Assembly (NCBI RefSeq): GCF_024105665.1
Contig: NZ_JAAAMK010000001.1
Span: forward strand, 434,001-498,000
DNA length: 64,000 nt
Reading direction: 5' to 3'
From: Aliihoeflea aestuarii
GTDB taxonomy: Bacteria; Pseudomonadota; Alphaproteobacteria; Rhizobiales; Rhizobiaceae
The translations under genes were made by a program, and so were the position numbers. Below the pieces are notes generated by a model that was not told where the DNA came from, did not search any database, and saw only the letters and a program-made list of their open reading frames with translations. Below are positions 1 to 8,601 of the stretch, piece by piece; within the stretch, counting starts at the first letter, position 1, and each line of letters starts with the position of its first letter.

Positions 1-1374
1 GACACGATCCACCAGACGATCGACCGGCTCGCTGCTTTCCGCTCACCGTGGCAAATCGAACTCAAGAGCACGGGCCGCATCATCGAATTGCGTTCCAACC
101 CGATGCCGGACGGTGGCATCGTCGCGACCTATGCCGACATCACGCAGCGCGTCGAGGCCGACCTTGCGCTGAAACGCGTCAACGAGACCCTCGAAAACCG
201 CGTCGCGCGTCGCACGGCCGAACTCACCCACGTCAACGAGGAACTGGCGCAGGCACAAATGCTGGCCGAAGAGGCGAATCTGGGCAAGACTCGCTTCCTG
301 GCCGCGACAGGCCACGACATTCTCCAGCCGCTCAACGCGGCGCGGCTCTACTGCGCGTCGCTTGCCGAAAGCGTCGGAGAGGGATCGGTCGGGGATTCGG
401 TGGCGAACATCGAATCGTCGCTGGATTCGGTCGAAACGATCCTCGGAGCGGTCCTCGACATCTCACGCCTCGACACCGGCGCGATGCGTCCGGTGGATAC
501 GACCTTCCGGCTCGACGGACTGCTGCGCCAGATCCAGACCGACTTTCAACCGCTGGCGCAGGAAAAGAAGCTCGACCTGCGCATCGTTCCCTCGCAACTT
601 GCCGTGCGCACCGATCGCAATCTCCTGCGCCGGCTGGTGCAGAATCTCGTCTCCAATGCGATCAAATACACACGTTCCGGCACGGTTCTCGTTGGCGTCA
701 AAAAGCGCGGCGACCTGCTGGAAATCCAGGTCCACGACACCGGCATCGGCATCGATTCCGATGAACTGAAAACGGTCTTTCGCGAATTCCTTCGGCTTGC
801 GGACGGCGCGCGCGAGGCACAGGGGCTGGGCCTCGGCCTGTCCATCGTCGACCGCATCGCGCGGGTGCTGCGGCTGGAAATCCGCATTCACTCGGTCAAG
901 GGCAAGGGCTCGTGCTTTTCAACGCTTTTGCCGATCGCCCAAGCCCCGCAGATCACCCACGCCGGCGAGCCGCGGGTGCCGGTCGGCGTCAACGTGCCGC
1001 TCGAAGGCGTTTGCGTGCTGTGCATCGACAACGAGCCACGCATTCTCGACGGCATGCGCAAGCTGCTCGAAGGGTGGCGCTGCAAGGTCGCGACCGCATC
1101 CGGCTCGACTGCCTTCGACCTCACCATGCCGGTGCCGGACGTGATTTTGGCCGATTATCACCTCGACGGCGAAGACGGCTTTGCGGCCATCGCGCGGGCG
1201 CGCGAAGTTTGGAATAGCGAGGTGCCGGCGATCCTCGTCACGGCCGACCGCTCCAACGACGTGCGCGAGCGCGCCGCCGTGCTCGACATCCCCGTCCTTC
1301 ACAAGCCGGTCAAGCCGGCCGCGCTGCGCATGATGCTCACGCGCTACCGTAAGCTGGCGCCGGCGGCGGAGTGA
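1..1374 (+). CDS. Hybrid sensor histidine kinase/response regulator (5' end cut by window)
   Basis: The frame is open from base 1, so the N-terminus lies outside the window; 457 codons are visible. They show the end of a PAS domain (GGIVATYADITQR), a short coiled linker, then a HisKA domain with the phospho-acceptor His at bases 313-315 in ATGHDILQPLNAARLY. The HATPase part has an N box (LVQNLVSNAIKYT) and G boxes (DTGIGI, GLGLGLSIVDRIA). A C-terminal receiver domain has acceptor Asp in ILADYHLDGEDG and a conserved Lys in HKPVKP. The H box, with its QPLNAAR signature, resembles NahK/ErcS-type hybrid kinases, which often act with LuxR-type regulators. It ends back to back with the LuxR-type regulator at 1375, a plausible partner. 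The signal is unknown. Confidence 0.9.
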   Translation, partial: DTIHQTIDRLAAFRSPWQIELKSTGRIIELRSNPMPDGGIVATYADITQRVEADLALKRVNETLENRVARRTAELTHVNEELAQAQMLAEEANLGKTRFLAATGHDILQPLNAARLYCASLAESVGEGSVGDSVANIESSLDSVETILGAVLDISRLDTGAMRPVDTTFRLDGLLRQIQTDFQPLAQEKKLDLRIVPSQLAVRTDRNLLRRLVQNLVSNAIKYTRSGTVLVGVKKRGDLLEIQVHDTGIGIDSDELKTVFREFLRLADGAREAQGLGLGLSIVDRIARVLRLEIRIHSVKGKGSCFSTLLPIAQAPQITHAGEPRVPVGVNVPLEGVCVLCIDNEPRILDGMRKLLEGWRCKVATASGSTAFDLTMPVPDVILADYHLDGEDGFAAIARAREVWNSEVPAILVTADRSNDVRERAAVLDIPVLHKPVKPAALRMMLTRYRKLAPAAE

Positions 1375-2028
1375 TCAGGCACTTGGCTGCGGTTCCGAAC
1401 CGATCCGCGACAGGCGGATGACGGCCTGCGTGCGGCTGTCGACGCCGAGCTTTTGCAGGATCGCCGAGACATGTGCCTTGATCGTCGCCTCGGACACGCT
1501 CAGCTCATAGGCGATCTGTTTGTTGAGCAAGCCTTCGGCAAGCATGGTCAGGACGCGCGATTGCTGGGGGGTGAGCGATTGCAGGCGATGGATCAGATCG
1601 GACACTTCCGGGTCGCGCTCTTCGCCGAGCTCGATGTCGTCGGGCAGCGCGACGCCGCCTTCGAGCACCGTGGTCACGGCGTGGCGGATCTGGTCCATGC
1701 CGGCCGACTTCGAAATGAAACCCGCCGCACCGAGTTCGAGCGCGCGGCGCACCGTTTCGGCATCGTCCCGCGCCGATACCACGACAACCGGCACATTGGC
1801 GGAAATGCCGCGCAGGACGATCAGGCCCGACAGGCCGCTCGATCCGGGCATTGTCAGGTCGAGCAGGAGAAGGTCGATATCGTCATTGGCGACGACGCAT
1901 GCCTTGGCGGCCTCGAAATCCCCGACCTCGTCGATCGTGGCTCCCTCGAATGAAGACAGCGCCTGCCGAAGCGCTCCGCGAAAAAGCGGATGGTCGTCGG
2001 CAATGACGAAGCGATGGCGCTGACCCAA
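1375..2028 (-). CDS. LuxR/NarL-family response regulator
   Basis: A 217-aa two-domain regulator. The N-terminal receiver has acidic residues D11 and D12, phospho-acceptor D57 in LLLLDLTMPG and Lys in FISKSAG. The C-terminal LuxR-type helix-turn-helix (about residues 150-210) reads LTPQQSRVLTMLAEGL then LSVSEATIKAHVSAIL. The start is TTG at 2028, chosen because a strong Shine-Dalgarno (AAGGAGGGG) lies just upstream and no ATG is suitably placed. It converges on the hybrid kinase with zero intergenic bases. NahK-type kinases are often encoded next to NarL-type regulators, so a shared pathway is likely but inferred. Confidence 0.9.
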   Translation of the reverse strand: MGQRHRFVIADDHPLFRGALRQALSSFEGATIDEVGDFEAAKACVVANDDIDLLLLDLTMPGSSGLSGLIVLRGISANVPVVVVSARDDAETVRRALELGAAGFISKSAGMDQIRHAVTTVLEGGVALPDDIELGEERDPEVSDLIHRLQSLTPQQSRVLTMLAEGLLNKQIAYELSVSEATIKAHVSAILQKLGVDSRTQAVIRLSRIGSEPQPSA

Positions 2029-2113
2029 AAACCCCTCCTTATTCCGGCTCCCGCGGTTTCGAGTTTAGCCGGATTGGCAGGTCGCGCTAGCATTTTTTGA
2101 TCTGCCGCTGCGT

Positions 2114-2509
2114 TCAGGTCCGATCGGGCTGCGGCGTGCGGGGATCGTTCTCCCACTCCCTGACGATGTCGAAGAAGCTCTGGAAGAACCGGCGCATATA
2201 GCCAAGCGACTGCTCGAACTCCTGCTCGGACGGCAATGCGTTCTGGGCGGTGCCTTGCGCGCTTTCGAGCGCTTCGACGCGCCGCTCCAAATCATCGATG
2301 CGGTCTTCATAGGCAAGGCGTTCGTCGGTCGCCGTACGGCAGACGAGCTGGCCGGACTGTTCCTGGCAGACCGACATCTGCCCGGTCGTCGTGTCCATAC
2401 GCACGAAGCCATCCTCCGTGCGCTCCATGCGGTAGCGTTCGGTTTCCTGTGCCAGTGCGGGGGTTGCAAGCATCGCGGCGATGCCGGCGAGAAGAGGCAG
2501 AAGGCGCAT
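2114..2509 (-). CDS. Small secreted coiled-coil protein, unknown function
   Basis: A 131-aa protein with a clear signal peptide (MRLLPLLAGIAAMLATPALA, cleavage before QE), so probably periplasmic. The mature part has two Cys (VCQEQSGQLVC) that could form a disulphide, then a heptad-rich segment (YEDRIDDLERRVEALES) predicted to be coiled coil, and a polar C-terminus. The ATG at 2509 is preceded by AGGACC. A longer frame runs upstream in the same phase to 3088, but it has no signal peptide and would lie antisense to the DUF952 and pyrD genes, so it is not used. I recognise no family with confidence. Confidence 0.75.
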   Translation of the reverse strand: MRLLPLLAGIAAMLATPALAQETERYRMERTEDGFVRMDTTTGQMSVCQEQSGQLVCRTATDERLAYEDRIDDLERRVEALESAQGTAQNALPSEQEFEQSLGYMRRFFQSFFDIVREWENDPRTPQPDRT

Positions 2510-2614
2510 GATGTGGTCCTCCGAAAGACGCGGGTTGCGGATAAATGACCCGAAGAACCCGGCACTTCCATGGCAGCGCTTTTCATCGCGCGCAGGCGGG
2601 GCTATAGCCGGCCC

Positions 2615-2962
2615 ATGAGCACATTGATCTACAAGATCGTTCCGGCAGCACTGTGGCGGAAAGCCGAGGCACAGGGGCGTTTCGACGGCGCGCCCGTCGA
2701 TCTCACCGACGGGTACATTCACTTTTCGACCGCCGCGCAGGTGCGCGAAACGGCGGCCAGGCACTTCGCCGGACAGGACGATCTGGTCCTCGTCGCGGTG
2801 GACGGTGAGACGCTGGGCCACGCGCTTCGCTACGAGGTTTCGCGCGGCGGCGACCTCTTCCCGCATCTTTATGCGCCGCTCGACCCGGCGCTTGCGGTCC
2901 GGGTCGTGCCCCTGCCGCTCGAAGCAAACGGCGCGCACCGCTTTCCGGATCTGTCCGCATGA
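2615..2962 (+). CDS. DUF952 family protein
   Basis: A 115-aa cytosolic protein starting MSTLIYKIVPAALW. The ATG at 2615 was chosen over one 45 bases upstream because the family begins at the LIYKI motif. The signature DGYIHFSTAAQVRETA and the C-terminal FPHLYAPLDPALAV are typical of DUF952, a small family of unknown function related in fold to ADP-ribosyltransferase-like proteins. It overlaps pyrD by four bases (ATGA), so the two are probably co-transcribed and translationally coupled. Pairing of a DUF952 gene with pyrD is common in alphaproteobacteria. Confidence 0.85.
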   Translation: MSTLIYKIVPAALWRKAEAQGRFDGAPVDLTDGYIHFSTAAQVRETAARHFAGQDDLVLVAVDGETLGHALRYEVSRGGDLFPHLYAPLDPALAVRVVPLPLEANGAHRFPDLSA

Positions 2963-4032
2963 ACTCGTTCTATCGCAGTTTCGCCCGCCCGTTCCTGTTC
3001 GGGCTCGATGCCGAGCGCGCACACGGCCTGTCCATCGCAGGCTTGAAAAGCGGCGTTCCAGTCTGTGCCCCTCCCCCGGCGGACACACGGCTGCGCGTCA
3101 CGATTGCGGGGCTTTCCTTTCCCAACCCGCTCGGCATGGCGGCCGGATACGACAAGAATGGCGAGGTTCCCGATGCGCTTCTGCGGCTCGGCTTCGGCTT
3201 TGCCGAAATCGGCACCGTGACGCCGAAGCCGCAGGCGGGAAATCCAAAGCCACGCATCTTCCGGCTGGTCGCGGACGAGGCCATCGTCAACCGGCTCGGC
3301 TTCAACAACGAGGGTCACGAAGCGTGCCTTGCCCGGCTCAAGGCGCGGCGAAACGCAAAAGGCATCGTCGGGGTCAATATCGGAGCCAACAAGGACAGCG
3401 CCGACCGAATCGCGGATTACGCGGCCGGGGTCGAGCGCTTCGCCGATGTCGCTTCGTATCTCACCGTCAACATTTCCTCCCCCAACACGCCCGGCCTGCG
3501 CGACCTGCAAACGCGCGCCAGCCTCGAGGAACTGCTCGGCGCCGTCGCCGCCGCGCGCGGAGCGCGCACGACACCGATCTTTCTGAAGATCGCGCCCGAC
3601 CTTGCCGAAGGCGACCTCGAGGATATCGCGCAGACCGTTCTCGCGAAGGGGATCGACGGCATCATCGTTTCCAACACCACGCTGTCGCGCAACGGGTTGA
3701 CCAGCGGCGAGGCACGGGAAGCCGGCGGCGTTTCGGGTCGGCCGCTCTTCGAACGCGCCACGATCATGCTTGCGAAGATGCGCCGGCTCGTCGGTCCGGA
3801 CCTGCCGCTGATCGGGGTCGGCGGGGTCGATTCCGCAGATACGGCGATCGAGAAGATGAGGGCCGGTGCCGATCTCGTCCAGTTTTACACGGGCATGGTC
3901 TATGGCGGGCCGACGCTGCCGGGTGAAATCGTGCGCGGGATGAGCGCGTTCGCAGCGCGGGAGAAACTGACTTCCATCCGAGATATTCGCGACAGCCGGA
4001 CCGATCATTGGGCGGGGCAAAATCCGGACTGA
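2959..4032 (+). CDS. pyrD: Dihydroorotate dehydrogenase (quinone), class 2
   Basis: A 357-aa enzyme oxidising dihydroorotate to orotate with a quinone acceptor, the fourth step of pyrimidine synthesis, at the inner membrane. The N-terminal segment (residues 1-45, FYRSFARPFLFGLDAERAH) is the membrane-associating extension that defines class 2. FMN/substrate motifs follow: NPLGMAAGYDKN, FGFAEIGTVTPKPQ, NRLGFNNEG, VNISSPNTPGL (with the class 2 catalytic Ser), and phosphate-binding IGVGGVDSAD and QFYTGMVYGGP. Length and motif order match the family. The start codon overlaps the DUF952 stop. Confidence 0.97.
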   Translation: MNSFYRSFARPFLFGLDAERAHGLSIAGLKSGVPVCAPPPADTRLRVTIAGLSFPNPLGMAAGYDKNGEVPDALLRLGFGFAEIGTVTPKPQAGNPKPRIFRLVADEAIVNRLGFNNEGHEACLARLKARRNAKGIVGVNIGANKDSADRIADYAAGVERFADVASYLTVNISSPNTPGLRDLQTRASLEELLGAVAAARGARTTPIFLKIAPDLAEGDLEDIAQTVLAKGIDGIIVSNTTLSRNGLTSGEAREAGGVSGRPLFERATIMLAKMRRLVGPDLPLIGVGGVDSADTAIEKMRAGADLVQFYTGMVYGGPTLPGEIVRGMSAFAAREKLTSIRDIRDSRTDHWAGQNPD

Positions 4033-4071
4033 GGCTTTTCGCGGCCCGGATCGCACCTATCTCATGGCACG

Positions 4072-4974
4072 ATGACCCTGCCTATCGTCCATCACCCCGA
4101 CTACGACGCGCAGTTTTCCGCCGATCATCGCTTTCCGATGAGCAAATATGCGCGGCTGATCAAGGTGCTTCGCGACAAGGGCCTCGCCCGCCCAGACAAT
4201 GAGCACCGGCCCGACCTTCCGGGCTTCGACATGCTCGCGCGGGCGCATGCGGGCGACTACGTTCAGGCCGTGCTCGATTGCACGGTGCCGCGCCCGATAG
4301 AGCGCGAGATCGGGTTTCCGGTCGACGCGCGCGTATCGCGCCGTGCACAGCTCGCCAGCGCCGGCACGCTGCTTGCAGCAAGGCTTGCACTCGACCACGG
4401 CCTTGCCTGCAACGCGGCCGGCGGCAGCCATCACGCAAGACGGGCGCAGGGGGCTGGCTTCTGCACCTTCAACGATGTCGCGGTGGCCGCGCTCGCGCTC
4501 CTCGCTGAAGGTGCCATCTCTCGCGCGCTCGTCGTCGATCTCGACGTGCATCAGGGTGACGGCACGGCCGAAATCCTGATGGGGGACAGCCGTGTCTTCA
4601 CGTTTTCGATGCACGCGGCGAAGAACTATCCGCTGCGCAAGGCCGTGTCGGACCTCGACGTGGCGCTGGACGACGGCATCGAGGACGAGGCGTATCTGGC
4701 CGAGCTCGCGCGCATGCTGCCATTGATTGCCGATCACGCAAAACCGCAGATCGTCTTCTACAATGCCGGGGTCGACCCGCATCGCGACGATCGATTGGGG
4801 CGTCTTGCACTCTCGGATGAAGGCCTGCGTGCCCGTGATCGAGCCGTCATCGGCTACTTCCGGGAACGAAACATTCCGGTGTGCGGCGTCATCGGCGGCG
4901 GCTATTCGAAAGATGTCGACGCGCTCGCCGCGCGACATGCGATTCTGTTCGAGACAGCAGCCGAATTCGCCTGA
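4072..4974 (+). CDS. Histone deacetylase-family amidohydrolase
   Basis: A 300-aa member of the arginase/deacetylase fold. The active site is complete: the His pair H120-H121 (GGSHHA), predicted zinc ligands D158 and H160 in DLDVHQGDGT and D235 in NAGVDPHRDD, and the transition-state Tyr in GVIGGGYSKD. Bacterial relatives include acetoin utilisation protein AcuC and acetylpolyamine amidohydrolases; the substrate cannot be read from the sequence. It lies 39 bases after pyrD on the same strand, and its stop abuts the stop of the convergent DUF6460-like gene. Confidence 0.9.
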   Translation: MTLPIVHHPDYDAQFSADHRFPMSKYARLIKVLRDKGLARPDNEHRPDLPGFDMLARAHAGDYVQAVLDCTVPRPIEREIGFPVDARVSRRAQLASAGTLLAARLALDHGLACNAAGGSHHARRAQGAGFCTFNDVAVAALALLAEGAISRALVVDLDVHQGDGTAEILMGDSRVFTFSMHAAKNYPLRKAVSDLDVALDDGIEDEAYLAELARMLPLIADHAKPQIVFYNAGVDPHRDDRLGRLALSDEGLRARDRAVIGYFRERNIPVCGVIGGGYSKDVDALAARHAILFETAAEFA

Positions 4975-5241
4975 TCAGCCCTTGCGATAGCTCAAAAGCC
5001 TGATGATGAAAAAGGCCGGCACGACCAGCACCGCTCCGAGCAGGAAATAGTCGATAAACCGTCCAAACGCGGCAAAGCCGGTGTTGTAGAGGTGCAGGAA
5101 GAAATCGCGGACACCGTAGATGATGCCATAGGGCGACCAGCCCATGACGCTCATGACGATGCCGACCAGAAACGAAATCACGATCAGCTTGACCAGAACC
5201 CGCAAGGGGCTGTCGCCGAGAAAGCGGTTCACTGCCGACAT
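4975..5241 (-). CDS. Small integral membrane protein, DUF6460-like
   Basis: An 88-aa protein starting MSAVNRFLGDSPLRVLVKL with two hydrophobic segments (about residues 14-34 and 60-82) and a basic C-terminal YRKG. The SPLRVLVKLIVISFLVG pattern resembles a short family of rhizobial membrane proteins that I recall as DUF6460; that assignment is from memory. It is convergent and exactly adjacent (no intergenic base) to the deacetylase-family gene. Function unknown. Confidence 0.75.
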   Translation of the reverse strand: MSAVNRFLGDSPLRVLVKLIVISFLVGIVMSVMGWSPYGIIYGVRDFFLHLYNTGFAAFGRFIDYFLLGAVLVVPAFFIIRLLSYRKG

Positions 5242-5397
5242 GTCGCGTCTCCGTTGGTAGGGGTGCGCACATACGCATTGGCGGCCCCGCGTTCAAGCTA
5301 TCGTGACGCGCCGCAGGCTGGCGGAAGCACTTTCTTAACCTCGATGAAACACGTTCCGGCGCATTCAATTAAACTTGTCCAAAGCCTGGAGCCTGAA

Positions 5398-5601
5398 ATG
5401 ACCCGACTTCTCGCCGCCGTTCTCGTCGCGACAACGCTGTCCGGTTGCGGATCGACGCCTGCCATGCGCACGGCGAGCGGTGCGATGATCGGTGCCGGCT
5501 CGGGTGCCGTTGCGGGATCGCTGATCGCAGGCTCCACGGGCGCAATCGTCGGCGGTCTCGGAGGTGCTGCCGCAGGCGCGGTCATCGGAGCCGGGCACTG
5601 A
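5398..5601 (+). CDS. Glycine-zipper lipoprotein
   Basis: A 67-aa protein with a lipoprotein signal peptide ending in the lipobox LSGC (Cys17), followed by a glycine/alanine-rich stretch with repeated GAxxG spacing (AMIGAGSGAVAGSLIAG, GGLGGAAAGAVIGAG). This is the glycine-zipper pattern of small outer-membrane lipoproteins related to the 17 kDa antigen/osmotically inducible group. The ATG at 5398 was chosen because it gives the signal peptide directly; a longer in-frame extension upstream to 5092 would hide it and run antisense to the neighbouring gene. Function unknown, probably envelope-associated. Confidence 0.8.
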   Translation: MTRLLAAVLVATTLSGCGSTPAMRTASGAMIGAGSGAVAGSLIAGSTGAIVGGLGGAAAGAVIGAGH

Positions 5602-5711
5602 TCGGCTGCTCGCTTGACTTATCCAGCTAAATTCCAATAAACGCTATCGGCTAACATGCTAATTGTCCGAATCGTCCTGTACCGGCGAAGCGTCTGGGAA
5701 GGAATTTCAGC

Positions 5712-6407
5712 TTGTCCTCGGCTTTTGCTACTGATGAACAGCTTGCGCATGCTCCCAGCCGCTATTTGACATATATGGCGGTCGCCGCTGCCGCGCTTGC
5801 GCTGCTCATCGTCATTCCGTTTTTTCTCAATTCTGAATTGCAGATATTCTACCTGAGCGAAGGTGGACCTGTTCAGGTCTTTTCGGCCGCCGCGTATCTG
5901 GTCGTCACGACGATGCTCATTCGGGAGATGGACGGCGCAGCCTTGCGCGAATATTGGTTCCTGCCAGTGATCCCGCTGGCCATGTGTCTTCGCGAGATGG
6001 ACTTTCACGCGCATTTCACCACGTACAGCATAACGAAAACACTTCTTTACGTTTCCCCGGAAGTAGCGCTCGCGGAAAAAATATTCGGAGTGTTCGTTTT
6101 CGCCGTTCTCGGCGTGGCGGGTTATCTGCTCGTCGCCCGTTGCGGCAAGGCATTTTTGCACGGCCTGCGCAGCCTCGACATCGCCTGTCTGGCAGTGGCT
6201 GCGGCCATCATCAGCGCGGTTGCGTCGAAGGCACTCGACGGAGCCGCCAGCAATCTCGGATTCCTCGGCATCGACGTTCAGTCGACGCTGCTATCGGTGG
6301 TTTTCGAAGAAGTCCTCGAACTGGGAATCCCGGTTTTCCTCGCCATCGCGGTGTTCGCGTATTTCGATCGACGGCAGCCAGCCCCCCGGTCGTTCAACGC
6401 GCGGTAA
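5712..6407 (+). CDS. Polytopic membrane protein, unknown function
   Basis: A 231-aa protein with about six predicted transmembrane segments (residues 20-40, 52-70, 82-98, 118-140, 155-175 and 198-220). The start is TTG at 5712; the next in-frame ATG (MAVAAAA) would cut into the first helix. A charged pair sits in a loop (CLREMDFHAHF), and a Glu-rich stretch lies near the last helix (VVFEEVLELGIPV). The protein looks like a conserved hypothetical. It stands alone between a lipoprotein gene and tRNA-Gly, so context gives no functional hint. Confidence 0.75.
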   Translation: MSSAFATDEQLAHAPSRYLTYMAVAAAALALLIVIPFFLNSELQIFYLSEGGPVQVFSAAAYLVVTTMLIREMDGAALREYWFLPVIPLAMCLREMDFHAHFTTYSITKTLLYVSPEVALAEKIFGVFVFAVLGVAGYLLVARCGKAFLHGLRSLDIACLAVAAAIISAVASKALDGAASNLGFLGIDVQSTLLSVVFEEVLELGIPVFLAIAVFAYFDRRQPAPRSFNAR

Positions 6408-6460
6408 CGGCTTCGATCCAAGCATAACTTGGGCTTCACAATGCCAACCGATGATCGGTT

Positions 6461-6534
6461 TGGAGCGGGTGAAGGGAATCGAACCCTCGTATTCAGCTTG
6501 GGAAGCTGCTGCTCTACCATTGAGCTACACCCGC
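6461..6534 (-). tRNA. tRNA-Gly(TCC)
   Basis: Read on the minus strand from 6534, the sequence gives a full cloverleaf. The acceptor stem GCGGGTG pairs with CACCCGC, the D arm contains GCTCAATGGTAGAGC, the anticodon arm CAGCTTCCCAAGCTG places TCC in the loop, and the T arm is AGGGTTCGATTCCCT. The 3' end TCCA is encoded (6461-6463 is the complement of CCA). Total length with CCA is 74 nt. It reads GGA codons. Confidence 0.97.
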
Positions 6535-6658
6535 GACAGGCCCATTAATCTGCGAGGGCAAAGGCGCCGTCAAGCGCATTTGTGACCGATCGCAGGTTGA
6601 CGCGGCGCGCGCGCTCGGCGAGTGGTGCGGCGAATTTCCTCCATTCAGGACGCCCGAC

Positions 6659-7483
6659 GTGACCCGCCTAAAAATGCTCATCGAATCGCGCCGGTTCGAA
6701 ATGCTCATCACGCTGCTGATCATCGTCAACGCGATCACGCTGGGGCTGGAAACTTCGGCGGCCGTGATGGCGCGGTTCGGACCTCTGCTGCTCCTGATCG
6801 ACCGCCTCGTCCTCGTCATATTCGTGGCGGAGCTGGCGGCGCGCGCACTCGTCTACCGAAGCCGCTTCTTCAACGATCCATGGCGCGTCTTCGACCTGCT
6901 GGTGGTCGCCATCGCCCTGATGCCAGCGACGGGCAACCTGTCTGTCCTGCGCGCGCTGCGCATCCTGCGCGTCCTGCGTATCGTCAGTGTCGTGCCGTCG
7001 TTGCGCCGGGTCGTCGGCGGCCTCGTAGCCGCCCTGCCCGGCATGGGCTCGATCGTGCTCCTTCTGGCGCTGGTGTTCTACGTCTTCGCCGTGATGGCCA
7101 CGAAGCTTTTCGCCGCATCGTTCCCCGAATGGTTCGGCAATATCGGCGAGAGCGCCTATACGCTGTTCCAGATCATGACGCTGGAAAGCTGGTCGATGGG
7201 CATCGTGCGGCCGGTAATGGAGGTTTATCCCTGGTCGTGGCTTTATTTCATTCCCTTCATCGTCACGACATCCTTCGCTGTCCTCAATCTCTTCATCGGT
7301 ATCATCGTATCGGCCATGCAGGACGAACATGAATCGACCGCGTCAGAGGAGCGATCGCAGATGAAGGACGAGCAGGATATGATCCTGCAGGAAGTGCGCG
7401 CCATGCGCGAGGAAATCCGCGCCCTCAGGGCTGACGGAAATGCTTTGACAGTTTCAGGCCCTGCGCCTGATAGTTCGACTTGA
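6659..7483 (+). CDS. BacNav-type voltage-gated sodium channel
   Basis: A 274-aa single-domain six-helix channel subunit; such proteins form homotetramers in the inner membrane. S4 carries four gating arginines at every third position (R98, R101, R104, R107 in LRALRILRVLRIVS), with counter-charges E58 (S2) and D79 (S3). The pore helix and filter read QIMTLESWSMGIVRPVMEVY; TLESWSM is the sodium-selective filter of NavAb and NavMs. S6 is followed by a charged neck and a predicted coiled coil (MILQEVRAMREEIRALRA), as in BacNav C-termini. The start is GTG at 6659 after AGGACG; ATG at 6674 is an alternative. Its 3' end overlaps the convergent dcd gene by 59 bases. Confidence 0.93.
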   Translation: MTRLKMLIESRRFEMLITLLIIVNAITLGLETSAAVMARFGPLLLLIDRLVLVIFVAELAARALVYRSRFFNDPWRVFDLLVVAIALMPATGNLSVLRALRILRVLRIVSVVPSLRRVVGGLVAALPGMGSIVLLLALVFYVFAVMATKLFAASFPEWFGNIGESAYTLFQIMTLESWSMGIVRPVMEVYPWSWLYFIPFIVTTSFAVLNLFIGIIVSAMQDEHESTASEERSQMKDEQDMILQEVRAMREEIRALRADGNALTVSGPAPDSST

Positions 7484-8516
7484 GATCGGTGCCGTAAAGC
7501 GCGGCCGGCCGCTCCAGCATATGCTCATAGACCAGGCGGCCGACCGTCTGGCCATGTTCGAGGATGAACGGGACCTCGTGGCTGCGCACTTCAAGCACGG
7601 CGCGGCTGCCCGTGCCGCCGGCAGCCGAATGGCCGAAGCCGGGATCGAAGAAGCCGGCATAATGGACGCGAAATTCGCCGACGAGCGGATCGAACGGAGT
7701 CATCTCGGCTGCGTGGTTCGGCGGCACATGCACAGCCTCGCGGCTGACGAGGATGTAGAACTCGTCCGGGTCGAGGATCAGTTCCCTGGCTCCGCGATCG
7801 TGGATCGGCTCCCAGAAATCGAACAAATCCTGCGCGGCGCGCTTGTCGACATCGACGACGGCCGTGTGGTGCTTGCCGCGATAGCCGATCAGGCCCGCAT
7901 CGTCGCCGGTCAGGTCGATCGACAGCGCGATGCCGCCGCCGGAAATATCGGGCGTTTCCGACGCGACCAGCGTTTCCGACGTGTGGAGATCGTGAAGCGC
8001 AGTCTCGTCAAGCAGCGCATTGCCGATGCGAAACCGGATCTGCGAGAGGCGCGAACCGGTGCGCACGACGATCGGGAAGGTGCGCGGGCTGATTTCGAGA
8101 AAGAGCGGACCGTTGTAGCCGGCGGGAATCTTGTCGAACTCGGCACCGTAATCGGTCATCACGCGGGTGAAGATGTCGAGCCGGCCGGTCGAGCTTTTCG
8201 GGTTCGCCGACGCCGCGACCTTGTCGGGCAGCGCGAGCGTTTCGAGGATCGGGACGATGTAGACGCAGCCCGTTTCGAGCACCGCGCCGGCCGTCAGGTC
8301 GAATTCGTGCAGCTTCAGGCGGTCGAGCTTGTCCGACACGCGGCTTGCCGCACCCGGCAGAAAGCTTGCGCGCACCCGGTAGGCTTTCGTGCCCAGACGC
8401 AAATCGAGGCTGGCGGGCTGAATCTGGTCGTCATCGAGCGCCCGGTCGCAGGCAAGCGCCCCGCTGTCGAACAATTCCCTGATCTGCCTGTCCGGCAATA
8501 TTCCCGTCTGGCGCAC
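7425..8516 (-). CDS. dcd: 2'-deoxycytidine 5'-triphosphate deaminase (long form)
   Basis: A 363-aa enzyme converting dCTP to dUTP for thymidylate synthesis. It is about twice the size of the E. coli Dcd subunit (about 190 aa) and matches the long alphaproteobacterial form, which looks like two dUTPase-fold domains. Recognisable parts are ILPDRQIREL at the N-terminus, QPASLDLRLGTKAY, and ANPKSSTGRLDIFTRV. The second half has a similar pattern ending in VGRLVYEHMLERPAALYG. The start is GTG at 8516 with a weak ribosome-binding site. The last 59 bases are shared, in antisense, with the sodium-channel gene. Confidence 0.9.
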   Translation of the reverse strand: MRQTGILPDRQIRELFDSGALACDRALDDDQIQPASLDLRLGTKAYRVRASFLPGAASRVSDKLDRLKLHEFDLTAGAVLETGCVYIVPILETLALPDKVAASANPKSSTGRLDIFTRVMTDYGAEFDKIPAGYNGPLFLEISPRTFPIVVRTGSRLSQIRFRIGNALLDETALHDLHTSETLVASETPDISGGGIALSIDLTGDDAGLIGYRGKHHTAVVDVDKRAAQDLFDFWEPIHDRGARELILDPDEFYILVSREAVHVPPNHAAEMTPFDPLVGEFRVHYAGFFDPGFGHSAAGGTGSRAVLEVRSHEVPFILEHGQTVGRLVYEHMLERPAALYGTDLKSNYQAQGLKLSKHFRQP

Positions 8517-8601
8517 GCCCGGCTCCCCACTCGACTGGGGCGAGGTTTAAACACGCCGCGAATTGACGCAAGGCGAGAAAGCCTATAGATGGCCTTTTAT
8601 C

